A DNA stretch of 64,000 bases from Hydractinia symbiolongicarpus (Eukaryota > Cnidaria > Hydrozoa > Anthoathecata > Hydractiniidae): positions 14,036,501 to 14,100,500 of the forward strand of contig NC_079882.1 in assembly GCF_029227915.1 (NCBI RefSeq), in the 5' to 3' direction. Position 1 is the stretch's first letter. Each line of letters opens with the position of its first letter. Shown piece by piece: positions 28,901 through 36,931 of this stretch. Made by a program: the position numbers and the translations under genes. The notes under the pieces are model-generated. The model was not told the origin of the DNA and made no database searches. It worked only from the letters and a program-made list of their open reading frames with translations.

Positions 28901-30241
28901 AAAAACTATGTACATCTTGAGTAGTATGAAAACATCTACCTAAAAACTATTTCTAGAGAAAACATGTAAGAACTCGACCTGTTTTTTAATGTTATTGTCT
29001 TTAGATACTGCAATCACATTGAGACAGAAAAACAATGCAAGAGATATAAAAGTAAAGAACAGACCTTCAAAATATCATAGAATCATGAAATGAATCATTA
29101 GTATCAACAAACCAAAAAACATGCGATAAAAAAACGCATATCACAACATGAAAAATAATACGAACAATATGAAAAGTAACTAATATAATACGAACAATAT
29201 GAAAAGAAACTGAAAAAAGGAACAAAAGAATGTGTTACAAAAATTTACTCCAATAAACAGCCAGTGTCAATGAACTTTTTCTCTGACCCTGATGGTAAAT
29301 GCTGCAATGTTACACGCAACACAGTTATCATACTGAACTTGAAGTTTTGCTTGAATTCCACAAGACATAAGCGAAGATAATGAATGTATACATTTCCATG
29401 ATAACTCACTTGTTTGCCTTGCTTATTGGTATAGTCCCTATCACCTTCTGTTTTAACAAGAACACAATCCAACTTAGTGAACAATCTTTGACAACTGTGA
29501 CATCGCTTAACAGATAAAGGACAGTTTTTCTTATCATCCCTATGTACAAGTTAAAACGTTGCCTTCATCTTATAGATCTCGAAACCCTGATCAAGAAAAT
29601 GTGTAGGATCATATCTTTTCATATCAATAAAGACCCGTGGAAAAATCCACTTAGGCAACAGGACATACGTCGCGCCGTAACGTCAGAAAATTTAACATAT
29701 TAGACATAACTTTTTCGGCAACATCAAAGGAAAATAAACACATCAACTTTGCCTGTCACAGACAAACAGACACACTCTCCGTATTATTATATAGATGTTG
29801 CACTTGTTCTTATGGTCTCATGCAAGAGTTAAAATAAGGTGGAAAAGTAAAAAATGCCTTCTGCTGTGTTATATTTCAATTGTGCTACATCTATAAGAAA
29901 TAAGATATATATACAACAAACCTCATGAAAACATAAGAAATTAGAAAAAATCTATAGGTATATAGCTAGCTATATATATTGGTTAGTAAATGTAACCCTT
30001 TTTATACCTGAGTTGAGAATTTGTAAGAAACCTAAAACTGGTCTGCCTAACCCCTGCATTGTTTTATTTGTTTAAAATGGTGTATTGGAATGGTACTTTA
30101 CCTGATACCTTGAAATGGTTCCTTCTTACCAAGAAAGCTATTATTTTCAATTTCAATTTGTAAGTCTTGCAGCACCTTTTCAAAGTCTTTTTCGTGATTT
30201 ATGACCACATCTGAAGAAGACACTTCATATACTTCTTCCAT
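5324..30241 (-). CDS. Large multi-exon host gene, CCDC162/C6orf183-like (DUF4549) protein (tentative)
   Basis: I joined 25 minus-strand exons by splice sites and phase: 30130-30241, [gap], 26074-26146, 25815-25925, 25044-25168, 18864-19047, 13365-13676, 13148-13291, 12074-12390, 11743-11956, 11358-11656, 10800-11049, 9584-10259, 9238-9514, 8613-9002, 7797-7946, 7401-7595, 7008-7092, 6863-6925, 6489-6627, 6296-6360, 6115-6228, 5867-5919, 5697-5795, 5505-5612, 5324-5444. From exon 2 to the TAA at 5324-5326 every junction keeps frame, giving about 1,550 codons with no stop. The N-terminal third has VPVPKDVKYFRNERKIA, IHLHKIRWARFCEHT and DLVIYTRWLVCHFHS, which resemble the DUF4549/CCDC162 family from memory. 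The rest is helical and predicted soluble; no signal peptide or membrane segment is seen. The role is unknown to me; family members are often linked to cilia, which is not shown here. Existence is near certain, the name tentative. Confidence 0.92.
8613..13676 (-). CDS. Exons 6-14 of the large host gene
   Basis: Nine exons (13365-13676, 13148-13291, 12074-12390, 11743-11956, 11358-11656, 10800-11049, 9584-10259, 9238-9514, 8613-9002) join without phase error. Readable landmarks are VIQWIPQSHLKVV at the start of exon 6, SNWLPYIQIKSDIDGSR in exon 8, QKGYYVMYDAALRDY in exon 10, CYFEVYHHCVSKEERK in exon 11 and FMLEFHPSLAIISSLPDVL in exon 12. Exon 12 is the longest at 676 bp. Exon 14 ends in an asparagine- and serine-rich stretch. 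The intron at 12391-13147 holds a pogo/mariner-like scrap near 12608-12785. Confidence 0.92.
13677..16239. other. Intron 5 sequence, repeat-rich, no exon recognised
   Basis: The segment includes ACCGGTAATA-like repeats at 13750-13880 and a 14.1-14.5 kb patch with repeated TATGCTTA/ATGCTTAT motifs that look like ends of a decayed MITE. No coding pattern is seen on either strand. Confidence 0.5.
16240..16729 (+). mobile_element. Helitron-like unit, 5'-truncated
   Basis: This is the same family as the arrays at 46-48 and 56-60 kb. It shares the GGGTAAGTTTTCCAAACCTG and GATGACGTCATCAAAG blocks and the 3' end: a GTGGA/TCCAC hairpin, then CTTATCGACTAG, followed by T. The 5' end of the unit is missing. 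Confidence 0.75.
17923..18504 (+). mobile_element. 582-bp TIR element carrying a zinc-finger first exon
   Basis: The left end is CCATAGTCATAAGAAAAA and the right end is TTTTTCTTATGACTAT, inverted copies of each other. TGTTTTG flanks both sides (17916-17922 and 18505-18511), a 7-bp duplication. The termini match those of the 9.6-kb element at 33476-43062. Inside is an ATG exon paralogous to the zinc-finger gene in that large element, so this is probably a deletion derivative of the same family sitting in host intron 5. Confidence 0.82.
18050..18328 (+). pseudogene. C2H2 zinc-finger N-terminal exon (transposon-borne)
   Basis: There are 92 codons from ATG 18050, with an acidic start containing FFGEDDFDAILAVIDEDLL. 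One C2H2 finger follows, in which CDICSKTCKTQRGLTIHRN gives C-x2-C and the first H and AKH the second. The frame ends soon after the finger without a longer domain. The paralogue at 36033-36338 (minus) shares DDFDAILA, CKTSRGLT and the finger spacing. It lies inside the 582-bp TIR element, 126 bp from its left end. The rest of the presumed protein is missing. Confidence 0.75.
18505..18863. other. Intron 5 between TIR element and exon 5
   Basis: Nothing recognised beyond intron sequence of the minus-strand host gene. Confidence 0.5.
18864..19047 (-). CDS. Exon 5 of the large host gene
   Basis: The exon has acceptor TTATTATAG, 61 codons plus one leading base, and donor AAG|GTGTGT. It contains LSKSREALLLNTDMPNSTI and DLVIYTRWLVCHFHSMKK. 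The leading T completes the AG carried from exon 4, giving serine, so the two join directly across a 6-kb intron. The phase-0 end joins exon 6 at 13676 across a 5.2-kb intron. Confidence 0.9.
19048..20144. other. Intron 4, first part
   Basis: Open frames on the plus strand near 19261-19737 have no family signal, splice logic or codon pattern that I trust. Otherwise featureless. Confidence 0.4.
20145..20345 (+). repeat. Two-copy tandem repeat, unit about 105 bp
   Basis: Two diverged head-to-tail copies share AAGCCAGTCTTGGCTTTAGG / CAGCCAGTCTTGTCTCTAGG, then GTTGACTAGAATCAA / GTTAACTAGAATCAA and a final CTGACCT-TTTTT-GTCA block. Confidence 0.65.
20413..20643 (+). CDS. Putative two-exon gene fragment on the strand opposite the host gene
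   Basis: An ATG at 20413 opens MQSILSLLKSLRERVKFVFE and runs about 38 codons to a possible donor (AAG|GGTATA or AAGG|GTATAT, near 20525). A second open block lies between a CTACCTAG acceptor (to about 20559) and a GTTAGT donor at 20644. A TATAAATA box lies about 19 bp upstream of the ATG. Two reading phases of the second block are open, so the joined protein is undecided. No family is recognised and no further exons were found. It lies within host intron 4. Confidence 0.3.
21275..23639. mobile_element. hAT-like terminal pair enclosing 2.4 kb, with a nested element
   Basis: CATGGTGACCAC at 21275 is mirrored by GTGGTCACCATG ending at 23639. Both ends have subterminal TCCTGGAAAATCCTGG-type repeats (21300-21380 and 23545-23610), the layout seen in the hAT at 2044-4213. 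No convincing 8-bp target duplication flanks the ends, so this may be one old element or two separate ends. It contains the 871-bp element at 21636-22506 and no transposase that I can recognise. Confidence 0.5.
21636..22506. mobile_element. 871-bp TIR element with palindromic 8-bp target duplication
   Basis: TTCTAGAA flanks both sides (21628-21635 and 22507-22514). Long inverted ends carry the same motifs: GTAATAA, then CAGGTAACCA[T/C]CAGTCTCC, AGAACCACCACA and CAGCAGAGAACCA. Motifs of the AACCACCAGTCTCC type repeat within each arm. No coding capacity is seen, so it is non-autonomous; an 8-bp duplication fits hAT, P or MULE types. Confidence 0.75.
23913..23943 (+). repeat. (ATT)n microsatellite
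   Basis: About eight ATT units, with one ACT interruption near the end. Confidence 0.8.
23944..25043. other. Intron 4, last part
   Basis: No exon that fits the host gene is found, because exon 4 joins exon 5 directly in phase. A short open block near 24500-24600 (minus) ends in a stop and is not used. Confidence 0.45.
25044..26146 (-). CDS. Exons 2-4 of the large host gene (DUF4549-like block)
   Basis: Exon 2 (26074-26146) has acceptor TTTTTAG and encodes VPVPKDVKYFRNERKIA. Its donor is AAG|GCAAGT, a GC-AG intron, confirmed by in-frame joining to exon 3 (25815-25925, VREASPLQNQSVLMKEQLD, donor CAG|GTGGGC). Exon 4 (25044-25168) encodes FLLCIHLHKIRWARFCEHT and ends in phase 2 (donor AG|GTAACA). 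This order of motifs, ending near IYPEYQKRM, is the pattern I associate with CCDC162-type proteins. Confidence 0.88.
26289..27414. mobile_element. 1.1-kb TIR element with TA flanks and CGCGAAAATT-rich ends
   Basis: The left end CCTTATAGTCAGAAATTTTT and the inverted right end TCTTATAGTCAGAAATTTTC match over about 19 of 20 positions. TA lies outside both ends (26287-26288 and 27415-27416), as in Tc1/mariner-like insertion, although TA alone is weak evidence. The subterminal regions are rich in GCGAAATTAAAAT motifs. It encloses a minus-strand open frame at 26868-27225. Confidence 0.6.
26868..27225 (-). CDS. Unidentified open frame inside the 1.1-kb TIR element
   Basis: The frame opens after TAA at about 27228 and runs about 118 codons, including RYKELCNKLYVKPKNEEI, FEPELLVPPVPKRRGKKKG and TLDNFLSTGLVRKLVTVITG. 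Composition in the first 85 residues looks protein-like (Lys/Pro/Glu rich); the tail is hydrophobic and probably intronic read-through. No family is recognised. It may be a captured exon or the relic of the element's own gene. Confidence 0.4.
27628..27960 (+). mobile_element. tRNA-derived SINE
   Basis: The head has an A box (TAGCTCAGTTGG) and a B box (GGTTCAATGTCC) spaced as in a tRNA, but with no complete cloverleaf, followed by about 250 bp of unrelated body. It lies in the unresolved intron between exons 1 and 2. The 3' border is approximate. Confidence 0.6.
28496..28620 (+). repeat. 20-bp minisatellite
   Basis: The unit is close to ACAAGCGGAACAACCCAAGA, in about six copies. The first two are identical; later ones carry substitutions and one is half-length. 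Confidence 0.8.
29242..29560 (-). pseudogene. C-terminal fragment of an unidentified transposon-type protein
   Basis: The open frame has KNCPLSVKRCHSCQRLF, KLDCVLVKTEGDRDYTNKQG, YHGNVYIHYLRLCLVEF and ends SGSEKKFIDTGCLLE and a stop. A CxxC pair (CHSC) and the 'GN-Y-H' block resemble C-terminal regions of repeat-encoded proteins in cnidarian genomes; I cannot name the family. It lies inside the Helitron-like composite, not in an exon chain of the host gene. Confidence 0.45.
30130..30241 (-). CDS. Probable first coding exon of the large host gene
   Basis: An ATG at 30241-30239 opens 37 codons starting MEEVYEVSSSDVVINHEKD, followed by a strong donor (G|GTAAGA). It ends in phase 1, while the next exon found (26074-26146) needs two preceding bases, so at least one exon of length 3n+1 is missing between them. 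The acidic, helical N-terminus and the orientation fit the large gene, but linkage is inferred. Confidence 0.6.
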
Positions 30242-30714
30242 AATTATAACTTTTATTTCACAAAAACTTTAGCTAGCTATATATATAGTTATAAGGACTC
30301 CAATATTTTTTCTAGTTTACGATTTTCACATTTTATTGACATCTAAAGATTATTTAGATCAACGAAAATATGTTAACCAAGCCTTTACATTAAAAAATCT
30401 TTATTAAATAACCGAGCAACAGTCGCTGAAGCTGTTAGCTGTAACTAGCAACATTGTTTATTGTTGTTGTTGGCACCATCTTGCACTGATTTATTTTCTT
30501 TGCTATGATTGGTAGATTTTTTTTTGCTTGCTGGCCCATGTTACAATTAAGCATAATTCTTAGAAATTATAAAATTACATAGTATCATCCGTTTATTCGG
30601 CTTGATACCTTGAAAATTCAAACATACGTTATTTTATATAATTTTGTTTTGGACTATTTCTATAGCGAGAAACCGCCGCTCAAAATATATAATATATATA
30701 TAATACTATTTCGG
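30242..30714. other. 5' flank of the large host gene
   Basis: AT-rich, with a CTATGATTGG element (CCAAT on the minus strand) near 30510. No clear TATA box could be fixed. Promoter placement is inference. Confidence 0.35.
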
Positions 30715-32790
30715 CTATCGGAATTCCCTTATTTCCGATAGTGTGTTGGTCAAAGACATGTCGATATCAGATATGTTAACATCCCGCCGCAATGATCTTG
30801 ATCCACGCAGGCATAGCAATGTCGATCGGAGTAACGAAAAGCATATTTTCGTTCTGACAAACGTCATAGCGATAGACGTTGGTATACCACGTTTATCTGC
30901 TATCAACTCAGCAAGACGTCAATAACAGCAATGTTTTTCATTCTATCAAGTAATGGTGTGAGTCCTATTGCGTAAATGGCCATCCCCAACGGGTCGCCTT
31001 GAGTGGTACCTTCTCTTGAACTCAGTTCAGTTCCACCAATCACAAAAAGTCTCGCAGGCTTTATGTAGCAGTTGTTGATGTATGTTGCTAGAATCGGGCA
31101 AATGATCTTGGTATTATGAAGTGTTGCACTACGGTTCAAGCTATTGAAGGCATTTGCAACATCAACTAATAAGACACATTCGGCTTCTTCACTAGAGTAT
31201 GCATCTTTCATTGCATGTATAGCAGCTTCGCACCCAGATTCATGACCGGAGCACATCTGAATTTTTGAACAAGATTCAATAACATCATTCTTTGATGCGT
31301 ACATCACGGCTTTTCCAATAATGCGTCTTAAAACCTCTTCTACTCCGATAGGTCTAAGACCAGGGTTCTTGTCTAAAGGCACAAGACGACATCCTAAATA
31401 CGCCTCTAAAGAATTATCGTTTACTTCTTCATGGCAAAGTCTTCTTGCAAACTTAGCTATCGCTTTCCGTAAATCTGTTCCAGTGTCGCCATAAACTCTA
31501 GACGCTATGATTTTGATCCATCCATTCGCATCCATTCCAGAGCCGCCTTTTGTTGTCTTCGCTGCTCGCATTATCATGTCTTCGTCAACACACTCTGACA
31601 AAATTAGAGATTTGATCTAAGTGCGTATGCGTCAGCAAAAAAGCTTTTGCCTTATAATGGAAATTGCAGACAAATGGAAACAATCCTTTAGAAAAAACAT
31701 CTGAGTAGTGAAAATGATACCACGCAGTGTTAGAAGTCATAATTATCGACTGTGATAAAATTGCAATTTTCAAAAAAGTTCGGTTTTAACAGAAAAAAAT
31801 CTGGGGAAAGGCCAACAACAAATATCATTTAAAAACTTACCTATATTGTAAGATGACTGGTAAGTTAACAATTTGGAATGATTCTTTAACTCTGTTCCTG
31901 CTAGGGTATTTGGAGGCTCCTCCAATACCAGGGGAAGGAGAAAGGGGAGGGAGAGGGCTTCTTTTTAATTTCTAAAGTCCTTGTTCAATAGATATGACGT
32001 CATATACAACGGCATTAACTGATTTGATCGGACCTTGTATCAGCGTGTCTTCGTATGATTCACTTCCTTCAGGATGTTTTTGTCGTAGCATTTCAAGAGT
32101 TTCGTCATTCAAAGGAAGTATTCCTCCAGACATATTGTTCGTCACCACATTAATCGCTTTATGAACATCTCCTTTTTGCATATGGTTCCGGAACTTCCTT
32201 GAAATAACTGCAATATCTTGCTTTTTTATTACTTTAGGTAGTCGGCTTTGAATCGTCTGTGCCTCATCCATTAAGCTCATAAAATCTCCTTTAAACCATT
32301 GTGTTAGACGTCTGTTTAATGCTTCTGCGTGCTCCTTAGATTTCGATGCTTGCGATGGTTTTTGCAGCAGCAGAGCAGGCATGATATGTATAGCTTCTAA
32401 TGCTATAGCTCTTAAAGGTGTGTTTTCAATCCACGCATTGAGCAATCTTGTGGTCTCACGTATGTAGGATTTACCTGCGTTTCCATTAGGCAGCAGAAAC
32501 AAGTTTCGTTTCCAATAAACAATTCTGCTGTAACATTCCTCGATGTCATTGACTGCTTCACTTCCTTTAACATTACTCCAATAAAACTTCTCTGGAGCAT
32601 CAGCAAAATGATGTTGAGATGAAGTTGCGTCTTCGGGAACGTTTCGTTGTTGATTTGTATCCTGTTGTGTTTGTGCAATGTTCTGTGTCAACACTTTACA
32701 ATACTCACATTGCACTGATTTATTCCGTACAAAATTGGAACGTTTACAAAGTCTTTCCGTTCTTTTGCGACGCGGGTGTGGTTTCTATTT
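30715..32790 (-). pseudogene. Reverse transcriptase pseudogene, copy B (large internal deletion)
   Basis: The N-terminal part (31975-32715 and a little upstream, with CEYC) has FYWSNVKGSEAV, WKRNLFLLPNGNAGKSYI and IMPALLLQKPSQASKSKEHA. The RT core (30903-31601) has RPIGVEEVLRRIIGKAV, LLVDVANAFNSLNR and EGTTQGDPLGMAIYAIG. The C-terminus (30715-30906) has FVRTKICFSLLRSTLLCLRG. About 370 bp of unrelated sequence splits N-terminus from core. At about 30905-30925 the core jumps straight to the C-terminus, losing about 1.3 kb including the catalytic ADD box compared with copy A. It cannot be active. The family is a non-LTR-like RT abundant in cnidarians; I do not assign a clade. Confidence 0.85.
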
Positions 32791-33056
32791 TAAGGCCGGT
32801 TTCGATAAAGCGGAATATATTTTTTACTTTCTGTGATCTATTTATTAATATCAAAATACTTGAGTCATCTATATTGTAAAAAAGAAAATATTCCGCGCTG
32901 GGGAAAAATCTACCTATGATGTAATTGGTGCATGCGCAGTCGAAAGAAATTGCCGCTGTACGAAGTAGAATGGTCCTGCCTGAGCGCAAAAAAAGAGTTG
33001 AACAGTGTTCTACTTTATTGAGCTAAATAAACACGCTTAAAGAATCAATATAGAAA

Positions 33057-33290
33057 GTGATGCGGAGAGGTTGGCAAGGCAAAGGCATTAAGCACGGCAA
33101 GGAAAGGGCACGGCAAAGGCAGACAAGGAAACAGGAAGAGGAATCAGCAAGGCATAGAGGCACAGGCAAGGGCATAGAAGGCAGGCACCAGAAAAGGCAT
33201 AGGAAGGGTAGGCAAAGGCAGGCAAGGAAACAGGAAGAGGAATCAACAAGGCAGGGCTAGGGAACGGCAAGGCAGCGACAGGCACCTTAA
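33057..33290 (+). repeat. GGCAAGG-rich purine tract with long tandem period
   Basis: A strand-biased A/G-rich stretch built from GGCAAAGGCA-like words. A block around GGAAACAGGAAGAGGAATCA occurs twice (33127 and 33227), about 100 bp apart. Open frames across it are low-complexity artefacts. Confidence 0.75.
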
Positions 33291-33657
33291 TAGAAAATCT
33301 CCTAATCTCCCCCCAACTCAAAGATTCGTATACTCAATATATCTAAGATATGTATCATATTAATCCAGGAGTATAGATAATATTGAGATGCAAATATTTC
33401 AAATGCAGTAGCTCAAACAAAGGTCTCAAATTTATATTCGGTCAATATACATACAGTGAATCATGTTAGCAGAATCATAGTCATAAGAAAAAGAGATAAT
33501 AGAAGTATTGTTTTGATCCTTTTGTGGCCGTAATTAAACTAGAACCCAGTTTTCTACAGGCACGCTAAAATAGAAATGGCGGTTTTTCTGGTTCAGATTA
33601 CTCGTTTTTGTTGTATAAACAAAGAATTCAATTTGATTTTTGATTTTTTTATTGATA

Positions 33658-34350
33658 TGCCTGGAGATAATTGTTCAATATTTGGCTGTACAGTATCACG
33701 AAGAGCTAAGTACAAGGGAATAGCTATTTTCCCAACTAGTGATAATACGTTTGATTCACGGTGGAGGAAAAAATTGACAGCTATTGTCACCAAAGATCGT
33801 GTGGTTGATAAAGCACTTCGTGACAGAATAGCAAATAAAAGGATCTTCATTTTAATGAAAATCAATATTATCGTCATGAGAGCAGAGTTACATTGAATCC
33901 TGGTGAATTGCCTTGTCTCAATTTACCCTTTAAAAGCATTCCTTCATCTTCAACCATAACAAAACCAAGGAATCATCACAGTCAACTTATTACAGAGAGC
34001 TCAACATCCACCTCCAGAAATTAAAACACCTGAATATTTTGAATGTTATCAATCACTTTCTGAATTTTCTTCCCGTATTCAAAATCTCAGACTTGCCGAG
34101 TGGCATTATAATTATTCAAAAAACAGTGTTCAATTTTATTGCAATGATGATATTCATATGGTACCAAAGTATGAGATTTATGTTGATACAAGTCTTCAGT
34201 TTAATGTCCGTGTGCTACTATGGAGTCTTCCTAAACAATATCAAATTTATAATATCTATAGCCACTCAGTTAAAAATATCAACAAATCAAAGAAGAAGCA
34301 GCACACAAAAAACGGTTATTTTTATAGCCACACATCTTAAAAAACATTAT
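33658..34350 (+). pseudogene. THAP-domain gene, frameshifted
   Basis: The THAP module starts at ATG 33658 with MPGDNCSIFGCTVSRRAKYK (C-x4-C), followed by FPTSDNTFDSRWRKKLTAIV and KDRVVDKALRDRIANKR. The frame is lost just before the distal Cys/His ligands at about 33840-33900. Downstream, in other frames, IQNLRLAEWHYNYSKNSVQF and MVPKYEIYVDTSLQFNVRVL (34060-34230) resemble the middle region of cnidarian THAP transposon proteins. It is the first gene inside the left terminus of the 9.6-kb element; a DNA-binding or transposase role is inferred from family knowledge. Confidence 0.75.
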
Positions 34351-35349
34351 TACTGGCTTCACCTTACTCTGTTTTTATGGTTCTGATGAGTATGATTAGA
34401 AAATTCTGTGGGCAAGTATTCACAAATATAAGTTCCACATAAATTTTTGAGTCCCATTGGGAAAATATTTATCCAACATTATTCTGAAGGTAGTATTTTG
34501 CAGCACACAATAAACTGAATGTGTAAGTTCCATACAAAAATACTTACTTTTAAGAGATGAATATTTCCGTGTACTTCTCATTCTTTCCAAAATAATGTTT
34601 TTTATAAGTTTGTAGCTATAAAAATAGCTGTTTTAACAAGTTTATAGTCTGTTGTTCAAGACTAATATCCATGATCCAAAGTGCTTGATGGTTTTTTTAC
34701 TTCAGTTCGCAACGATTGTGATTTTTTAGCCTTTGATTTAACATTGTGCCGTTGACATTTATCCTTCACAAGTGAATATACACGAACACGAATATACAAC
34801 ATGATAAGATGTTCCAGTAAATTCAAAGCTATCTCTTTACTAACTTCTTCAGTTGAAGCATTTTTTAATTTGTTGTAATTGCATAAAATTCTTGCATTAT
34901 TCATGAGATATGATACCATTTTTTACTGTCAATACTTCTATGCGTGGTGCTAGACTTGGCGGAAATGGGATTCAACTATGGAAAATATTTCAAAAACTTC
35001 TGATGTTACTGTCCATAAGCCGCCTCTGTCTTTAAGCGAACTAGTGTATTGATTTCGGTATCGTGTTCCTGGTCAGTTGATTTACCAGCAATAAGTAGAT
35101 GTATGCTTTGCAGATTCAAGATACTACGACTTTGTTTCGATCTACGTATACGTCTGTAAAGTGTTCCAAAAACATATCCTGCAAGATATTTAATAATTTG
35201 CTTTTCCTTTGGTGAAAAATTTATACCTGGAGATACATTTGCAATATCACCATAACAACTGAACCTGTTAGGTGGGCATCCATTCTGAACCAAAATTTTT
35301 CGCTATTGTTTTTAAAACTGGCTACAACATCTTTAATAAATTCAAAGGT

Positions 35350-35910
35350 CAGTCAGGGTAAACACTTAATTAGGCGACGGTAGGCTAATTAGAGCATACC
35401 ACCTATTTAGGCGACTCATTGTAGCCTAGTTAGGCCATATGTAACCTAGTTAAGACATTACAATATTTAATGGCTTTTCACACATTCCCAAGAAAAAATC
35501 GCAAAAAATCTTTGTTCAGATTGGATAGTCTACGCGACCATGATTCCTAAATTGTCACTCGTGCCTCAATATGTTCGCGCAACTAAGAATTATGTTAAAA
35601 TGAAATATATAACCTAATTGGGTTAAGTGTCGCCTATTTAGGTGACGTTTTCGTCCGCCATATTTATTTTTTCCCTACGGCGTGAATGGCTGAAATCCAT
35701 TATTTAAAACAAATAGTGCCACACGAGGTTTGGCCATAAGTTACCAATGCGCGATGCAAATAAGACGCAATGATTTCGACGTATCAACAACATAAAGTTT
35801 TCGTTCGCCTAGTTAGACTACGGGTAGCCTAATTAAACTACATCACGTCGCCTAACTAAACGACTCACCTAATTAGGTCATGCCACCTAATTAGGTGTTT
35901 ACCCTGACTG
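35350..35910. mobile_element. 561-bp MITE with CCTAATTAGG-type internal repeats and 5-bp duplication
   Basis: The termini CAGTCAGGGTAAACAC and GTGTTTACCCTGACTG are exact inverses. AAGGT flanks both sides (35345-35349 and 35911-35915). The interior is filled with at least ten variants of a near-palindromic word such as CCTAATTAGG, CCTAGTTAGG and CCTATTTAGG. No open frame is seen. It interrupts the zinc-finger gene cleanly, since coding sequence resumes on the other side. Confidence 0.88.
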
Positions 35911-36931
35911 AAGGTGTATCTAGCATCATCTAGTTTTGGCTTTTGAAACATCAAAAACCCCTTTCTTGTTTCTTCACTATAACACTCATCTAGAGCTAGC
36001 TTGGAAGCACATTCTCCGATATATTTCTTCAATTATAGAGGGTGTGATTTATTTTCAGGCACTTGGTGATGAGGTTCAGCCACAGAAGTAGAGCCATGCT
36101 TGCTATTTTTATGTCTGGTTAAACCTCTTGATGTCTTGCATATTTTTTCGCACAGATCACATTTAAAACCCTCTTCTATGGAATCAGCAACAACCTCATC
36201 AACAATATCTGTTACAGGAACAGATAATTCTTTATCTTCCTCTAAAAGGTTGTCTTCGACAGCTGCAAGAATAGCATCGAAGTCATCACCATAAATAAAA
36301 GCGTACATGACGTTAAATACCGCAGATGCTCCGACCAAAAATGCATATATTTGAGCATATACAGTATATATATAGTATATGCTACTGTATGATATGTGAA
36401 ACGTAACGCCAGTATAGCGCTAAGGATTTTTTGAAAAATAAATGAAGCCGTAAACAACAATATGAATACAAATATGTTTTTGTGATAGTAAGTATTCTAC
36501 TGCTGTAAAATGTATTAAAACACAGTAAAACATTTTCTTCTTCTTTTAATCAATTGCAGGCAGGTAAAAAAATACTAAAAAAACCTAACATAACCTAACA
36601 TAACCAAATATTACCTAAAGCATATATGTACAATAAAATAAAATAAAATAAAGTAAGAAGTATAGTTTTTCATGTTCTTTGCTGACATTTCTTGCAAAAC
36701 CATTCTTCTTTCGCATGAGACTTTGAAACATTTTAAAATATAAATGTAACTATTACTTTTTCATAATTTAAATACAAAAACATGACATACGTAGGTGATC
36801 TTGAATTTACCAGTGAAACCATTGTTGAAATGTATCACACATTATCATATTGGAGTACTTGCTTGTTGTACATATGCTGCCACGTCTCTTTCAATATCTC
36901 CACTAAACAAAAATATGCTGATCGTTAAGAA

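Larger units (their letters stand above)
28347..29786 (-). mobile_element. Composite of degenerate Helitron-like units with an inserted 1.1-kb segment
   Basis: Read on the minus strand, a family 3' end (hairpin plus CTAG) lies at 28347-28390. The unit body breaks off near 28448 and resumes near 29562. A second 3' end lies at about 29626-29655 and a 5' end (TCTATATAATAATACG) at 29786. The segment 28448-29562 is foreign to the family and holds a minisatellite and a coding fragment, so it was captured or inserted. Confidence 0.6.

Noticed and set aside
33057-33321. Open frames on both strands with Lys/Arg/Glu or Pro/Leu/Ser repeats
   Set aside because: Low-complexity translation of the purine-rich repeat.
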